DNA of 64,000 bases from Fodinicurvata fenggangensis DSM 21160 (GCF_000686045.1 NZ_JMLV01000001.1:558001-622000), one strand, 5' to 3'. Shown: positions 1-9,955, counted from the stretch's first letter. The notes: a model not told the origin generated them from the letters alone. Numbers and translations: made by a program.

Positions 1-1
1 G

Positions 2-505
2 GCGGCCCATTCGCCTGTCATGAAGGAAGTTGTCCGACAGGCTGAAAAAGGAGTTGCCGTACTCGGCATCTGTAATGGATTCCAGATTCTGACGGAGGCC
101 GGCCTTCTGCCAGGCGCCTTGTTGCGCAATGCAGGTTTGAAGTTCGTGTGCCGCGATGTTTGCCTGCGCATAGAGACCGCCGAGAGCCCTTTCACGACCG
201 GTTATCAGAACGGCCAGGTAATACAGGTGCCCGTCGCGCATCACGACGGGTGCTATTATGCCGACGATGAAGAATTGAAAAGACTGCGTGACGAGGAGCG
301 TATTGCCTTTCGTTACTGTTCGGCTCAAGGCGGGCAGGACAATCGAAGTAATCCCAACGGATCGCGTGACGAAATTGCGGGGATACTCAGCGCTTCGAGG
401 CGAATCCTGGGCCTGATGCCTCATCCCGAAAATGCGACAGAGCCACTTCAGGGAAGCACCGATGGCTCCGGACTCTTTGACGGACTGACCCGCGCACTCA
501 ACTGA
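2..505 (+). CDS. purQ: Phosphoribosylformylglycinamidine synthase glutaminase subunit PurQ (5' end cut)
   Basis: This is the glutaminase subunit of FGAM synthase, which feeds ammonia to PurL in purine synthesis. The reading frame is open back to the window edge, so the N-terminal strand and first glycine loop lie outside; the ATG at 20 is internal. The class I glutamine amidotransferase nucleophile is in GICNGFQ, with its Cys codon at 71-73, and the PHPE segment supplies the catalytic His (422-424) and Glu (428-430). The stop is 38 bp before purL, so the two are probably one operon. A purS gene, if linked, would lie to the left of the window. Confidence 0.95.
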   Translation, partial: AAHSPVMKEVVRQAEKGVAVLGICNGFQILTEAGLLPGALLRNAGLKFVCRDVCLRIETAESPFTTGYQNGQVIQVPVAHHDGCYYADDEELKRLRDEERIAFRYCSAQGGQDNRSNPNGSRDEIAGILSASRRILGLMPHPENATEPLQGSTDGSGLFDGLTRALN

Positions 506-543
506 CTTGCAGCCTAGCGCATATTCGCGCCGGAGAGAGAAAC

Positions 544-2748
544 GTGAGCACAATCACACCGGAAATCATCGCCGAACACGGCCTGGCTCCCGAGGAATAC
601 GATCGGGTCAAGGAGATCATGGGGCGCGAGCCGAATCTGGTGGAACTGGGCATCTTTTCCGTGATGTGGTCCGAGCACTGCTCGTACAAGTCATCCAAGA
701 AGTGGCTGAAAACCCTGCCCACATCAGGTCAGCATGTCATCCAGGGACCTGGCGAGAATGCAGGTGTCATAGACCTTGGGGAGGGGCAGGCTGCCGTCTT
801 CAAGATCGAGAGCCACAATCATCCCAGTTTCATAGAACCCTATCAGGGGGCCGCCACAGGGGTTGGCGGCATCCTGCGCGACGTTTTCACCATGGGGGCC
901 CGCCCCATCATGAACCTGAATGCCTTGCGCTTCGGAGACCCGGAACATCCAAAGACTCGCCATCTCCTGGCGGGCGTGGTTGCCGGGATCGGTGGTTACG
1001 GAAACTGTGTCGGCATTCCCACCGTAGGCGGTGAAATCAATTTCCATCCGGCCTACAACGGCAACATACTGGTCAATGCCATGACCGTCGGCCTGGCACC
1101 GCGCGATCGCATATTCTATTCGGCCGCTGCGGGTGCTGGTAATCCCGTTGTCTACGTCGGCTCCAAGACGGGCCGTGACGGCATTCATGGCGCCACCATG
1201 GCCAGTGCTGAATTCGGTGAGGACTCCGAGGAAAAACGCCCCACAGTTCAGGTGGGTGATCCCTTTACCGAAAAGCTCCTGATCGAAGCCTGCCTGGAAC
1301 TGATGGCCACAGAAGCCATCGTTGCCATCCAGGACATGGGTGCAGCCGGACTCACCTCCTCCTCCTTCGAAATGGCATCCAAGGGCGGCGTTGGTGTCGC
1401 CCTGGATCTTGACCGCGTGCCGATGCGTGAAGAGGGCATGACTCCTTACGAGTTGATGCTTTCTGAAAGCCAGGAACGCATGTTGATGGTCCTCAAACCA
1501 GGGCACGAGGATGAAGCCCGCAGAATCTTCGAGAAATGGGATCTGGATTTCGCGGTTATCGGACACCTGACCGATAGCGGACGCATGGAGCTGCGTTGGC
1601 ATGGAGAAACCGTCGGTGACCTGCCCATCGATCCCCTCGCCGAAGCGGCACCGGAATACGACCGTCCTCATCAGCCCACACCGGCCCCACAGCCATTGGG
1701 CGTGAACGACATCCCCGACTCCCAGGACCCCTTGCAGGACCTCAAGAAACTGATGAGTACGGCGGACCTCTGCAGCCGGCGCTGGGTTTGGGAACAGTAT
1801 GACCATCTGATCAATGGTGACACCATTCGCCGGCCGGGCGGCGATGCGGCTGTCGTGCGTCTGCCGGACGGTCGCAGGGGCTTGGCCGCCACAACCGATT
1901 GCACTCCACGCTACTGCCAGGTTGACCCGCAGGAGGGTGGCAAGCAGGCGGTCGCCGAAAGTTGGCGCAATCTCTGCGCCGTCGGCGCCCACCCCATGGC
2001 CGTTACCAACAACCTGAATTTCGGAAATCCCGAGCGCCCTGAGATCATGGGCCAGATCGTGGGTTGCATTCAGGGCATGGGCGAGGCCTGCAGCACCCTT
2101 GAGTATCCCGTCATCTCCGGAAATGTCTCGCTCTACAACGAGACAGGGGGACAGCCGATTCTGCCAACACCGGTGATCGGTGGAGTCGGCCTCGTTGATG
2201 ACCTCGAAGAACTGCCTTCGGCCGGACTTCCCGCAGCGGATCTGGACATCATCCTGGTGGGGGAAACGCGTGGGCATCTGGGTCAATCCCTTTATCTGCG
2301 CGATTTGCACGGCCGCGAAGAAGGCCCAGCTCCCCCCGTGGACCTGGAAGCCGAGAAGCGGAACGGGCGCTTCATCCTGCAGCAAATTGAGGCTGGTCGG
2401 GTCGCAGCCTGCCATGACGTTTCGGACGGGGGCCTGCTGGTTGCGCTGGCGGAAATGGCCTTGGCAGGGAACCTCGGCCTGTTCCTGGACACGACAGAGC
2501 CACGCGCGACAGCCGCATGGTTGTTCGCAGAGGACCAGGCGCGCTATGTTGTGATCACAAGCGATAAAGAGACCGTTCTGGAAGCGGCAGGGAAAGCAGG
2601 TATCAAGGCTGAGGTGATCGGTCGCACCGGCGGGGATTCGTTGAAACTCTCCACGGGCCAACACATCTCACTAGATGAATTGCGAGAGGGTCACGAGAAC
2701 TGGCTTGATCGCTATATGGCCGAGAATCCAGCTGATTCTGTAGCCTGA
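544..2748 (+). CDS. purL: Phosphoribosylformylglycinamidine synthase subunit PurL
   Basis: The 734-residue small-type PurL converts FGAR, ATP and PurQ-derived ammonia to FGAM. It begins with GTG, preceded by a purine-rich GGAGAGAGA ribosome site at 532-540. Visible family blocks are the N-terminal [11 protein letters not shown] segment, the ESHNHPS metal/ATP segment, two AIRS-type halves and the [15 protein letters not shown] loop. The length matches the PurS/PurQ-dependent form, not the roughly 1300-residue fused enzyme. It lies between purQ and the bolA-grxD pair in the same direction. Long open frames on the opposite strand are codon-bias shadows. Confidence 0.97.
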   Translation: MSTITPEIIAEHGLAPEEYDRVKEIMGREPNLVELGIFSVMWSEHCSYKSSKKWLKTLPTSGQHVIQGPGENAGVIDLGEGQAAVFKIESHNHPSFIEPYQGAATGVGGILRDVFTMGARPIMNLNALRFGDPEHPKTRHLLAGVVAGIGGYGNCVGIPTVGGEINFHPAYNGNILVNAMTVGLAPRDRIFYSAAAGAGNPVVYVGSKTGRDGIHGATMASAEFGEDSEEKRPTVQVGDPFTEKLLIEACLELMATEAIVAIQDMGAAGLTSSSFEMASKGGVGVALDLDRVPMREEGMTPYELMLSESQERMLMVLKPGHEDEARRIFEKWDLDFAVIGHLTDSGRMELRWHGETVGDLPIDPLAEAAPEYDRPHQPTPAPQPLGVNDIPDSQDPLQDLKKLMSTADLCSRRWVWEQYDHLINGDTIRRPGGDAAVVRLPDGRRGLAATTDCTPRYCQVDPQEGGKQAVAESWRNLCAVGAHPMAVTNNLNFGNPERPEIMGQIVGCIQGMGEACSTLEYPVISGNVSLYNETGGQPILPTPVIGGVGLVDDLEELPSAGLPAADLDIILVGETRGHLGQSLYLRDLHGREEGPAPPVDLEAEKRNGRFILQQIEAGRVAACHDVSDGGLLVALAEMALAGNLGLFLDTTEPRATAAWLFAEDQARYVVITSDKETVLEAAGKAGIKAEVIGRTGGDSLKLSTGQHISLDELREGHENWLDRYMAENPADSVA

Positions 2749-2782
2749 TGAATGCAAGTGGACTGACAGGAGTAACAACCCT

Positions 2783-3019
2783 ATGCCGATGAATCCGGCG
2801 GAAATCGAGAGCCTGATCAAGGAAGGCATTCCGGATGCCCAGGTCACGATCGAGGACCTGCGAGGGGACGGCGATCACTACGCCGCCTATATCGTATCGG
2901 AATCCTTTCGTGGCAAAAACCGCGTGCAACAGCATCAAATGGTCTACCAGGCTCTTCAGGGACGCATGGGGAATGAGCTCCATGCCCTCGCCCTCCAGAC
3001 ATCGGCACCCACAGAGTAA
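2783..3019 (+). CDS. BolA-family protein
   Basis: A 78-residue BolA-like protein of the short (IbaG/YrbA-like) type. The class II KH-like fold is suggested by the sequence running from MNPAEIESLIKEGIPDAQV to RGKNRVQQHQMVYQALQGRM, including the RVQQHQMVY helix with the conserved His. BolA proteins bind monothiol CGFS glutaredoxins through a shared 2Fe-2S cluster, and the next gene 41 bp downstream is exactly such a glutaredoxin. The pair therefore probably acts in iron-sulfur trafficking or iron sensing. Start is the ATG at 2783 after the AGGAGTAACAACCCT ribosome site. Confidence 0.9.
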   Translation: MPMNPAEIESLIKEGIPDAQVTIEDLRGDGDHYAAYIVSESFRGKNRVQQHQMVYQALQGRMGNELHALALQTSAPTE

Positions 3020-3060
3020 CGGCAGCCAGACGATACTGGACTGCAGTAGAGAGGCAAGTC

Positions 3061-3399
3061 ATGGATAATCCCGTTTTCGAGCGCATCAAGCAGGACGTAA
3101 GCGACAACGACGTCGTCGTTTACATGAAAGGTACCCCGGTCTTCCCGCAGTGCGGTTTTTCGGCTGTGGTCGTTCAGGTGCTGACCCACCTCGGTGTCAA
3201 GTACAAGGGCATCAATGTTCTGGAGGACCCCGGTCTGCGCGAGGGGATCAAGGACTATTCGAACTGGCCAACCATTCCCCAACTCTATGTGAAGGGGGAA
3301 TTCGTGGGAGGCTGCGACATCGTCCGTGAAATGTTCCAGAGCGGTGAGTTGGCTGAGATGATGTCTTCACGCGGCATTGAGGTCGAATCGGCAGCCTGA
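3061..3399 (+). CDS. grxD: Monothiol glutaredoxin, Grx4/Grx5 family
   Basis: A 112-residue single-domain glutaredoxin. The CGFS active site has its only redox Cys at residue 31 (FPQCGFS). The glutathione-binding TIPQLYVKGEFVGGCDI segment follows in the C-terminal half. Proteins of this type carry and deliver 2Fe-2S clusters and are not general disulfide reductases. It follows bolA closely and ends the purQ-purL-bolA-grxD run at a strong intrinsic terminator 32 bp beyond its stop codon. Confidence 0.95.
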   Translation: MDNPVFERIKQDVSDNDVVVYMKGTPVFPQCGFSAVVVQVLTHLGVKYKGINVLEDPGLREGIKDYSNWPTIPQLYVKGEFVGGCDIVREMFQSGELAEMMSSRGIEVESAA

Positions 3400-3430
3400 C
3401 GCCCCCTCTTCCACACAATCAGACGATTGG

Positions 3431-3464
3431 AAAATGCGCCCTTGAATTGAGGGCGCATTTTTTC
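3431..3464 (+). terminator. Intrinsic terminator after grxD
   Basis: An 11-bp perfect stem, AAATGCGCCCT (3432-3442) with AGGGCGCATTT (3450-3460), closes a 7-nt loop and runs into a T tract. It separates the purine/BolA operon from the EamA gene. Confidence 0.9.
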
Positions 3465-3505
3465 TGTAAGCAAGGCTCTGCCCGGAGCCGCCAGTAGACA
3501 GGATC

Positions 3506-4414
3506 ATGGATAAGTCTCACCAAGCGCCAGAACCTCCCCTTCCAACGGAATCGTCCGGGCTGTTGCTTGGGTTCCTGGGGGTGACCGGATTCAGTGTCAC
3601 GCTTCCGGCCACGATCCTGGCCCTGGAGTCCTTTGGGCCCTATTTCATCGCTCTGGGCCGCGCCGCCTTGGCCGGTTTCTGTGCCATACTTATCCTGGCA
3701 GTGACACGTTCACCTATTCCTCGCGGGCGCATGTGGAGAGACATCGCAATTGCTTCGATTGGCGTGGTCTTCGGCTTTCCACTGCTCACTTCATGGGCCA
3801 TGCAGCACGTTCCCGCAAATCATGGCGGTGTCGTTTTGGGTCTGCTGCCCCTGGCCACGGCCCTGGCGGGCGTGATCATCAATGCGGAGCGACCCTCATT
3901 GCGTTTCTGGTTGTTCGGTATCCTCGGCAGCGTGACGGTCATTGTCTTTTCGCTCCTCCAAGGAGCCGGAGGCATCCATGTCGCCGATGTGGCCCTGCTG
4001 GCGGCAGTTGCCTTTGCGGCCATGGGCTATGCGCAAGGGGCGCGTCTGTCGCAAAGCATGAAGTCCTGGCAGACGATCTGCTGGGCGCTTGTCATCGCCC
4101 TGCCCGTGACCTTGCCGGCGGGTCTCCTGCTCTATCCTTACGATACCCCAGTACCGACACTGTCCGCCTTCAATGGTTTCCTCTACGTTGCCCTCATCAG
4201 CCAATTCGCCAGTTTCTTTGCCTGGTACAAGGGGTTGGCCATGGGCGGAGTTGCGCGTGTCGGTCAGATGCTGCTTCTGCAGCCTTTCCTGACCTTTGTG
4301 GCTGCCTACCTGCTTCTGGGCGAACAGATTGATCTGCTAACGGTCGGCTTTGCCTGCCTCGTTGTGTTCTTCGTTGCGCAGGGGCGCAAGGCGCCGATCC
4401 GCAAAACAGCATGA
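3506..4414 (+). CDS. EamA/DMT-family membrane transporter
   Basis: A 302-residue protein with about ten hydrophobic segments in two repeated halves, the usual layout of EamA (drug/metabolite) exporters. The second half ends with the family-typical MLLLQPFLTFVAAYLLLGEQ segment and a short basic tail. The substrate cannot be read from the sequence; family members export amino acids, metabolites or drugs. It has its own upstream boundary (the grxD terminator) and converges with the dioxygenase gene, with only 20 bp between stops. The ribosome site is weak (AGGA two bases before ATG). Confidence 0.85.
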   Translation: MDKSHQAPEPPLPTESSGLLLGFLGVTGFSVTLPATILALESFGPYFIALGRAALAGFCAILILAVTRSPIPRGRMWRDIAIASIGVVFGFPLLTSWAMQHVPANHGGVVLGLLPLATALAGVIINAERPSLRFWLFGILGSVTVIVFSLLQGAGGIHVADVALLAAVAFAAMGYAQGARLSQSMKSWQTICWALVIALPVTLPAGLLLYPYDTPVPTLSAFNGFLYVALISQFASFFAWYKGLAMGGVARVGQMLLLQPFLTFVAAYLLLGEQIDLLTVGFACLVVFFVAQGRKAPIRKTA

Positions 4415-4434
4415 AACTTTAGTACAGGCGGTAT

Positions 4435-5217
4435 TCACGTCCAAGCGTAACTGGCCATGGAAAGACTTCCATGGCTGAAGCTGCGATGCAGGACGTCTCC
4501 CTGCTTGTCGCGGGCCGCTCCCAACGCAACAAAGAAAGGCAGGAAGTGCTCATCGGTTGGGTGAGCCTGGTCATGGTCGGACCTGGCAGAATAATTCAGC
4601 AATCCATCTACATCGCCAGCACTGACACGTTCTGCCAGGAAGTCGTCGAAACTGCGGGCCCATTCTGCAACATTCACGGGATCGCGGCGATATTGCATCA
4701 GGTTGTGGACCGCACCGCCCGAAGCCAGAACCAGAATGCCCTCCTCTTTCAACGGCTGCAGGGCCTCACCCATGGCATAATGGAATTCGGCCCCCTGCTC
4801 TGGAGCAACAGAAAGCTGGGTTACGGGAATTTCAGCCCCAGGGAACATCTCCATAAGAGGAACCCAGGCACCATGATCCAGACCGCGACCTGCATCGGTA
4901 CGCGCCTGGATTCCATTACTCGCCAGCAATTTCCTGGTGCGCTCGGCCAGTTCCGGGGCGCCTGATGCGGGATACTTCAACTCATAGAGTTCCTCCGCAA
5001 AACCATAGAAGTCGTGAATCGTCTCAGGCTTCTGCGCCAGGGTAACCGACGGTACAGAGCTCTCCCAATGCGCAGACACAACCAGGATTGCATCAGGCCG
5101 AGCGTCGTGTCTCAGGTTACTGCCCAAATCCCGCAGGAAAGCCCGCGCAGGATTGTCGGTTTCCAGGGGCAAGGTCGGGGCGCCATGCGAGACAAAAATG
5201 GAGGCTGGCTGTTTCAT
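4435..5217 (-). CDS. DODA-type extradiol aromatic ring-opening dioxygenase (class III, LigB-like)
   Basis: A 260-residue single-domain member of the LigB/YgiD family, which opens catecholic rings extradiol to the hydroxyls; bacterial members are often called 4,5-DOPA dioxygenase. Probable metal ligands are His in FVSHGAP near the start, His in VVSAHWES, and His in GRGLDHGAWVPL. The real substrate is unknown, and no aromatic-degradation genes lie nearby. The start is supported by an AAAAAAGGTG ribosome site about 8 bp upstream. The gene stands alone between convergent eamA and co-directional rpsD. Confidence 0.85.
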   Translation of the reverse strand: MKQPASIFVSHGAPTLPLETDNPARAFLRDLGSNLRHDARPDAILVVSAHWESSVPSVTLAQKPETIHDFYGFAEELYELKYPASGAPELAERTRKLLASNGIQARTDAGRGLDHGAWVPLMEMFPGAEIPVTQLSVAPEQGAEFHYAMGEALQPLKEEGILVLASGGAVHNLMQYRRDPVNVAEWARSFDDFLAERVSAGDVDGLLNYSARSDHDQAHPTDEHFLPFFVALGAARDKQGDVLHRSFSHGSLSMASYAWT

Positions 5218-5283
5218 GAATTACACCTTTTTTGGTCGTATCAACCAATGTAGGTGAAGAAACCGACCTTCATAAGACAGAAC

Positions 5284-5308
5284 GGGGGCGAAACTGCGTT
5301 TCGCCCCC
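5284..5308 (-). terminator. GC-rich hairpin downstream of rpsD
   Basis: A perfect 10-bp stem, GGGGGCGAAA (5284-5293) with TTTCGCCCCC (5299-5308), lies about 30 bp past the rpsD stop. No T tract follows on the minus strand, so it may block exonucleases or pause polymerase and is not a classical terminator. Confidence 0.45.
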
Positions 5309-5339
5309 CCCAACAATCGGCCTAAAAAAAGATAGATTA

Positions 5340-5954
5340 TTAGCGCGAATAGAACTCGACAACCAGGTTCGGTTCCATCTGCACGGCGTAGGGAACATCC
5401 GCGAGCTTGGGTCCGCGAACCAGGCTTGCCTTCATCTCGCGATGATCAACCTCGATATAATCGGGGACATCGCGTTCCGGCAGGGCGACAGCCTCAAGCA
5501 CCACCGTGAGCTCCTTGCTCTTCTGCTTGATTTCCACGACATCGCCGTCACGCAACTGGTAAGAGGGGACGTTGACGCGCTGACCATTCACCATGACATG
5601 GCCGTGATTCACGAACTGTCGCGCGGCAAAGACGGTCGGGACGAACTTCGAGCGATAGACAACGGCATCAAGGCGACGTTCCAGCAGTTCAATCAGGTTC
5701 TCACCCGTATCTCCGCGGCGACGCACGGCTTCTTCGTAATAGCGGCGGAACTGGCGTTCACCAATGTTTCCGTAGTAGCCCTTCAGCTTCTGCTTGGCAA
5801 AGAGCTGGGTGCCGAAATCGGACGGCTTGCGGCGGCGCTGGCCGTGCTGGCCAGGGGCATACTGACGGCGATTGACCGGACTCTTTGGGCGCCCCCAAAG
5901 GTTTTCGCCCATCCGGCGGTCAATCTTGTACTTTGAACTCAGGCGCTTTGACAT
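5340..5954 (-). CDS. rpsD: 30S ribosomal protein S4
   Basis: A 204-residue S4, full length for the family. The N-terminal part carries the basic [23 protein letters not shown] segment, followed by the S4 RNA-binding domain ([20 protein letters not shown] then [13 protein letters not shown]). S4 nucleates assembly of the 30S body and can repress its own synthesis in many bacteria. Here it is monocistronic, away from the alpha operon. It has a strong AGAGGAG ribosome site and a recognisable promoter at 6056-6083. Confidence 0.98.
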   Translation of the reverse strand: MSKRLSSKYKIDRRMGENLWGRPKSPVNRRQYAPGQHGQRRRKPSDFGTQLFAKQKLKGYYGNIGERQFRRYYEEAVRRRGDTGENLIELLERRLDAVVYRSKFVPTVFAARQFVNHGHVMVNGQRVNVPSYQLRDGDVVEIKQKSKELTVVLEAVALPERDVPDYIEVDHREMKASLVRGPKLADVPYAVQMEPNLVVEFYSR

Positions 5955-6055
5955 CTGCGCGCTCCTCTTTGATCGAAGTTTGTCCCGGTAGTCCGATGCA
6001 CACTGGCCGGCGGGCGGGATTCATGATCCCCCACATTCCCGGGAATAGGGGCCGG

Positions 6056-6083
6056 ACTATACTTCCGCAGCCCTATAAGTCAA
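6056..6083 (-). promoter_or_regulatory. Sigma-70-like promoter of rpsD
   Basis: On the minus strand TTGACT (6083-6078) and TATAGT (6061-6056) are 16 bp apart, close to consensus. The predicted leader of about 95 nt contains the palindrome ATTCCCGGGAAT (6035-6046) and a GGGAT/ATCCC hairpin, possible targets for S4 autoregulation (inference). Confidence 0.65.
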
Positions 6084-6108
6084 TTAGCCATTTGCCAGTT
6101 ACGAAGGC

Positions 6109-6894
6109 TCAGTTTTCGGGGCTTTCCGGCTGTTCCTGACTGGCGGACGGGGCACGGCGAACCTTTGCGCCCAGCAAGGCAGAAAGCACACCATGCAGAG
6201 TTCGAACTTCCTGCTCAGTGGGCTCTGCACGCAGGAAGAAACTGCGCAGGTTACGTATCATTGCCGGCCGTTTCTCAGGCGGATGGTAGAACCCCTTTTC
6301 CTCCAGCAAACCTTCCAGGCGCTCGAAAAAGCCGACAAGCAATCCCCGGTCCGCTGGTGGACTGTTGCCGGAGGGAGCTTCGCGCGCGGGCTGCTCACTG
6401 CCCCACTGGAACCACTCATAGGCAAAAACCAGGACGGCCTGGGCCAGGTTCAGCGATGTGTAGGCGGGATTCAACGGGATGCGTATGATGGCATCGCCCA
6501 ATGCCAGGTCATCATTCTCCAGGCCCGTGCGTTCCGGTCCGAACAGCACTCCGCTACGAACACCATCTCCCGTAAGTGTATGCACCTCGGCGGCCGCCGC
6601 CCGGGGCGTTAGGGTGGGCTTCGCCAATTCCCGATTGCGGCCCGTTGTCACATAAAGCCTATGAAGGTCGGCTACGGCATCGCTGGTAGAGGGATAGACG
6701 CGCGCCTTCTCCAGAACCTCGGTTGCACTTGCCGCCGCGGTAACGGCATCGCGATTGGGCCAGCCATCGCGAGGTTTCACCAGCCTCAGATCGGTCAGGC
6801 CACAATTCAGCATGGCGCGGGCCGTCATGCCGATGTTCTCACCCAGCTGGGGCGCAACCAGGATGACGGCCGGTACAGGCTCCTGTAGCGACAT
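6109..6894 (-). CDS. trmJ: TrmJ-like SPOUT RNA 2'-O-methyltransferase
   Basis: A TrmH/TrmJ-family methyltransferase that probably modifies the ribose of nucleotide 32 in tRNAs. The SPOUT domain shows VAPQLGENIGMTARAM near the N terminus (motif 1), GVLFGPERTGLEND (motif 2) and IPLNPAYTSLNLAQAV (motif 3), the knotted SAM site. A C-terminal helical extension (FFERLEGLLEEKGF onward) is typical of TrmJ. I prefer the ATG at 6894, because it overlaps the cimA stop as TGATG (translational coupling) and family members start close to this point. A start 39 bp upstream at 6933 is possible, giving 274 residues. Confidence 0.85.
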   Translation of the reverse strand: MSLQEPVPAVILVAPQLGENIGMTARAMLNCGLTDLRLVKPRDGWPNRDAVTAAASATEVLEKARVYPSTSDAVADLHRLYVTTGRNRELAKPTLTPRAAAAEVHTLTGDGVRSGVLFGPERTGLENDDLALGDAIIRIPLNPAYTSLNLAQAVLVFAYEWFQWGSEQPAREAPSGNSPPADRGLLVGFFERLEGLLEEKGFYHPPEKRPAMIRNLRSFFLRAEPTEQEVRTLHGVLSALLGAKVRRAPSASQEQPESPEN

Positions 6895-8492
6895 CAGATC
6901 ACCGGAGCCTGGTTGTTCCTGAACAGTTTCCACGTAATGGCATCCGACAGCGCATTGAACGAAGCATCTATGATGTTCTCAGAGACACCGACCGTTATCC
7001 ACCGCCCGCTGTTTCCTCCACTTTCGATCATGACGCGGGTGATCGCCTCAGTTCCATCCTGGGGCGTCAGGATCCTCACCTTGTAGTCAAGCAAGCGCAT
7101 GGTCTCCAGAATCGGATAGATGGGCAGTAGCGACTTTCTCAAGGCCTTGTCCAGGGCATCAACCGGTCCGTTGCCTTCGGCCACTGTCATGGCCCCTTCT
7201 CCATTGATGGAGAGGTTGATCGTTGCCTCGGATTCCGTGACCAGTTCACCGCGTGCATTCCAGCGTCTGTCATCCATTACGCGGAAACGCTGCAGAGTGA
7301 AGTATTCAGGAATGCTGCCCAGGGTACGCCGCGCCAGAAGCTCGAAAGAAGCTTCAGCCGTATCATAGGCATAGCCATGGAATTCCCGCTGCTTGATCTC
7401 CTCCACCAGCTGGTTGACCTTTTCATCCTTTGGATCAACTTCAATTCCGAACTCTTTGAGACGGGACAGGATATTGGCACGACCGGCCTGGTCTGAAACC
7501 ACAATGTGACGGACATTTCCGACACGGGTTGGCTCCACATGTTCATAGGTGCGCGGATCCTTCTCGACGGCGGAAACATGAAGACCGCCCTTGTGGGCAA
7601 AGGCGTTGTCACCAACGTAGGCAGCGGATTTCTGGGATATGCGATTCAGGCGATCATCCAGGAGCCGTGAAATCGGCCTGAGCTGGGTCAGCTGTTTATC
7701 CGAAATGCCGGTCACGTAGTCTGTCTTGAGCGCCAGTGAGCCGATCAGGGATATCAGGTTGGCATTGCCGCAACGTTCACCAAGGCCGTTCAAGGTTCCC
7801 TGAATCTGACGCGCGCCGGCCCTGACAGCCGCCAACGAGTTCGCAACAGCATTCTCAGTATCGTTGTGTGCGTGAATTGCGAGTCGCGAGTCGGGAAGTT
7901 CACGGCGAACCTCCCCCACAATCTCCTCGACTTCATGAGGAAGCGTCCCTCCGTTGGTATCGCAAAGGACCAACCAGGAAGCTCCCCCCTCCTGGGCCGC
8001 CTTCAGGCAAGACAGGGCATAGTCGCGGTTGTTCTTGAAGCCGTCGAAGAAATGCTCGGCATCGAACATTGCCTCGGCCTTGCAGTCATTCAGGTGCGCG
8101 ATGCTGCCCCGGATCATGTCCAGGTTTTCTGCATTGCTGACACCCAGAGCCAAATCCACATGGAAATCCCAAGTTTTGCCGACAATACAGGCAGCATCGC
8201 TCCTGGCATTGACCAAGGCTGCCAACCCCGGATCGTTACCGGCCGAACGGCCAGATCGACGTGTCATCCCGAATGCAACGAAACGCGCATTCGTCAGTTC
8301 GGGTGGCTCCGCAAAGAAGGCATTGTCTGTTGGATTGGCGCCCGGCCAGCCCCCTTCGACATAGTCCACCCCCAGACGATCCAGTCCCTGCGCAATCGCA
8401 ACCTTGTCAGACACCGTGAAGTCGACACCGTTGGTCTGCGCCCCGTCACGCAGGGTCGAATCGAAAAGGTAGATGCGCTTATCGTCTGTCAT
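6894..8492 (-). CDS. cimA: Citramalate synthase
   Basis: A 532-residue member of the isopropylmalate/homocitrate synthase superfamily, CimA type. It condenses pyruvate and acetyl-CoA to (R)-citramalate, a threonine-independent route to 2-ketobutyrate and isoleucine. The N-terminal TIM barrel begins with FDSTLRDGAQT; metal-binding IHAHNDTENAVANS and LNGLGERCGNANL follow; the C-terminal third is the regulatory LeuA-dimer domain. The ATG at 8492 has a GAAAAGAG ribosome site 8 bp upstream, so it is preferred to a TTG seven codons earlier. The stop overlaps the start of the methyltransferase gene. Confidence 0.93.
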   Translation of the reverse strand: MTDDKRIYLFDSTLRDGAQTNGVDFTVSDKVAIAQGLDRLGVDYVEGGWPGANPTDNAFFAEPPELTNARFVAFGMTRRSGRSAGNDPGLAALVNARSDAACIVGKTWDFHVDLALGVSNAENLDMIRGSIAHLNDCKAEAMFDAEHFFDGFKNNRDYALSCLKAAQEGGASWLVLCDTNGGTLPHEVEEIVGEVRRELPDSRLAIHAHNDTENAVANSLAAVRAGARQIQGTLNGLGERCGNANLISLIGSLALKTDYVTGISDKQLTQLRPISRLLDDRLNRISQKSAAYVGDNAFAHKGGLHVSAVEKDPRTYEHVEPTRVGNVRHIVVSDQAGRANILSRLKEFGIEVDPKDEKVNQLVEEIKQREFHGYAYDTAEASFELLARRTLGSIPEYFTLQRFRVMDDRRWNARGELVTESEATINLSINGEGAMTVAEGNGPVDALDKALRKSLLPIYPILETMRLLDYKVRILTPQDGTEAITRVMIESGGNSGRWITVGVSENIIDASFNALSDAITWKLFRNNQAPVI

Positions 8493-8572
8493 GTTGTCAC
8501 TCTTTTCAATCAAGGGCTTGCTGCCAACCCTTGGAAGGAACTTTCAAATTCCCGGAGAATTCCGGTCCTGGG

Positions 8573-9955
8573 TCATTTCCGCCGCCAACTGGTTCCCTGG
8601 GCCCCATCCTCCAGCAGGATTCCACGCTCTAGCAGATCATCACGTATCCTGTCCGCCGTCGCAAAATCCCGTGCCTTCCGCGCGGCAAGACGTTCTGCGA
8701 TCAGGCGCTCGATTTCCGCAACATCCAGGTTGTCTTCGCCGCCCTTGAACCATTCTTCGGGAGGACGCTCCAGCAGACCCAGCAAACGCGCTCCTGCCAG
8801 AAGGGCTTCTGCACAACCGGCTTTCTCGGTGTCACTGGCCTTGTTGAGATCATGCGCCAGATCATGCAGTGCGGACAGGGCTAGAGGCGTGTTCAGATCG
8901 TCGGCCAAGGCGTCGAGGAGCTTCTCGGGAGTCCCTTCCTCGCCGGGCTCTGGCAGGCTCTCCCCCAAGGGGCGCAAGGCACCATAGAGCCGGTCCAGCT
9001 GGCTTTTCGATTCCGCCAGCTTCTCCCGGTTGATGTCCAGGGGCTGTCGATAATGGCCGGAAAGCAGAGCCAGGCGAATGACCTCGCCGTCGTAGCCTTC
9101 TTCGCGCAATTGACGGACGGTCAGGAAGTTGCCAAGGGACTTGGACATCTTCTCGCCATTCACGACAACATAGCCATTGTGAAGCCAGTAACGGGCCATC
9201 CGTTCCGTGCCGTGTGCACAGCGGCTTTGTGCCAGTTCGTTCTCATGGTGCGGAAAAACCAGGTCCTGTCCACCTCCGTGAATATCGAAGGTTTCCCCAA
9301 GGTGTTCCGCACTCATGGCAGAGCATTCGATGTGCCAGCCGGGACGTCCCCGTCCCCAGGGACTGTCCCAACCCGGCTGCCCCTCGGCGCTGGGCTTCCA
9401 GAGCACAAAATCCGCCGGATCCTTCTTGTACGGAGCCACCTCGACACGCGCACCTGCGACCAGGTCATCGCGAGAGCGCCGGGAAAGCTGTCCGTAGTCA
9501 TGCATGGAAGGGACCGAGAAGAGGACGTGACCTTCGGCAACATAGGCATGCCCCTTTTCCACGAGGTCCTCGATCATGGCAATCATCTGGTCAATATGAC
9601 CGGTGGCACGCGGCTCGACCGTTGGCCGAAGCGCGCCCAGTGCATCCATGTCCTCATGAAAGGCGGCTGTGGTGCTTTCCGTAATGTCACTGATGCTACG
9701 TTGCTGTTCGTCGGCAGCCGTCAGAATCTTGTCATCCACGTCGGTAATGTTCCGGACATAGGTAACATGTGCCTGACCATAAACATGACGAAGCAACCGG
9801 AATAGGACATCAAAAACCACAACGGGGCGCGCATTCCCTATGTGTGCAAAATCATAGACCGTTGGCCCACATACATACATGCGCACCCGTTCCGGGTCCT
9901 CAGGGGCAAAACTTTCCTTTCGGCGTGTCAGCGTATTGTAGAACTGCAAGGGCAT
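8573..9955 (-). CDS. cysS: Cysteine--tRNA ligase
   Basis: A 460-residue class I aminoacyl-tRNA synthetase. HIGN of the HIGH motif is at residues 38-41, the zinc ligand Cys29 sits in YVCGPTVYD, further zinc residues lie in WHIECSAM and HHENE, and the KMSKSLGN loop is near residue 268. The C-terminal anticodon-binding domain is complete. It lies in the minus-strand run between gltX and cimA, with gaps of about 75-80 bp. Confidence 0.98.
   Translation of the reverse strand: MPLQFYNTLTRRKESFAPEDPERVRMYVCGPTVYDFAHIGNARPVVVFDVLFRLLRHVYGQAHVTYVRNITDVDDKILTAADEQQRSISDITESTTAAFHEDMDALGALRPTVEPRATGHIDQMIAMIEDLVEKGHAYVAEGHVLFSVPSMHDYGQLSRRSRDDLVAGARVEVAPYKKDPADFVLWKPSAEGQPGWDSPWGRGRPGWHIECSAMSAEHLGETFDIHGGGQDLVFPHHENELAQSRCAHGTERMARYWLHNGYVVVNGEKMSKSLGNFLTVRQLREEGYDGEVIRLALLSGHYRQPLDINREKLAESKSQLDRLYGALRPLGESLPEPGEEGTPEKLLDALADDLNTPLALSALHDLAHDLNKASDTEKAGCAEALLAGARLLGLLERPPEEWFKGGEDNLDVAEIERLIAERLAARKARDFATADRIRDDLLERGILLEDGAQGTSWRRK

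Noticed and set aside
724-2664. A 646-codon open frame on the minus strand opposite purL
   Set aside because: No family match, fully antisense to a clearly real purL; explained by codon bias of the GC-rich plus-strand gene.
5284-5308. Strong intrinsic terminator for rpsD
   Set aside because: The hairpin is perfect but lacks a T tract in either direction; kept only as a weak call.
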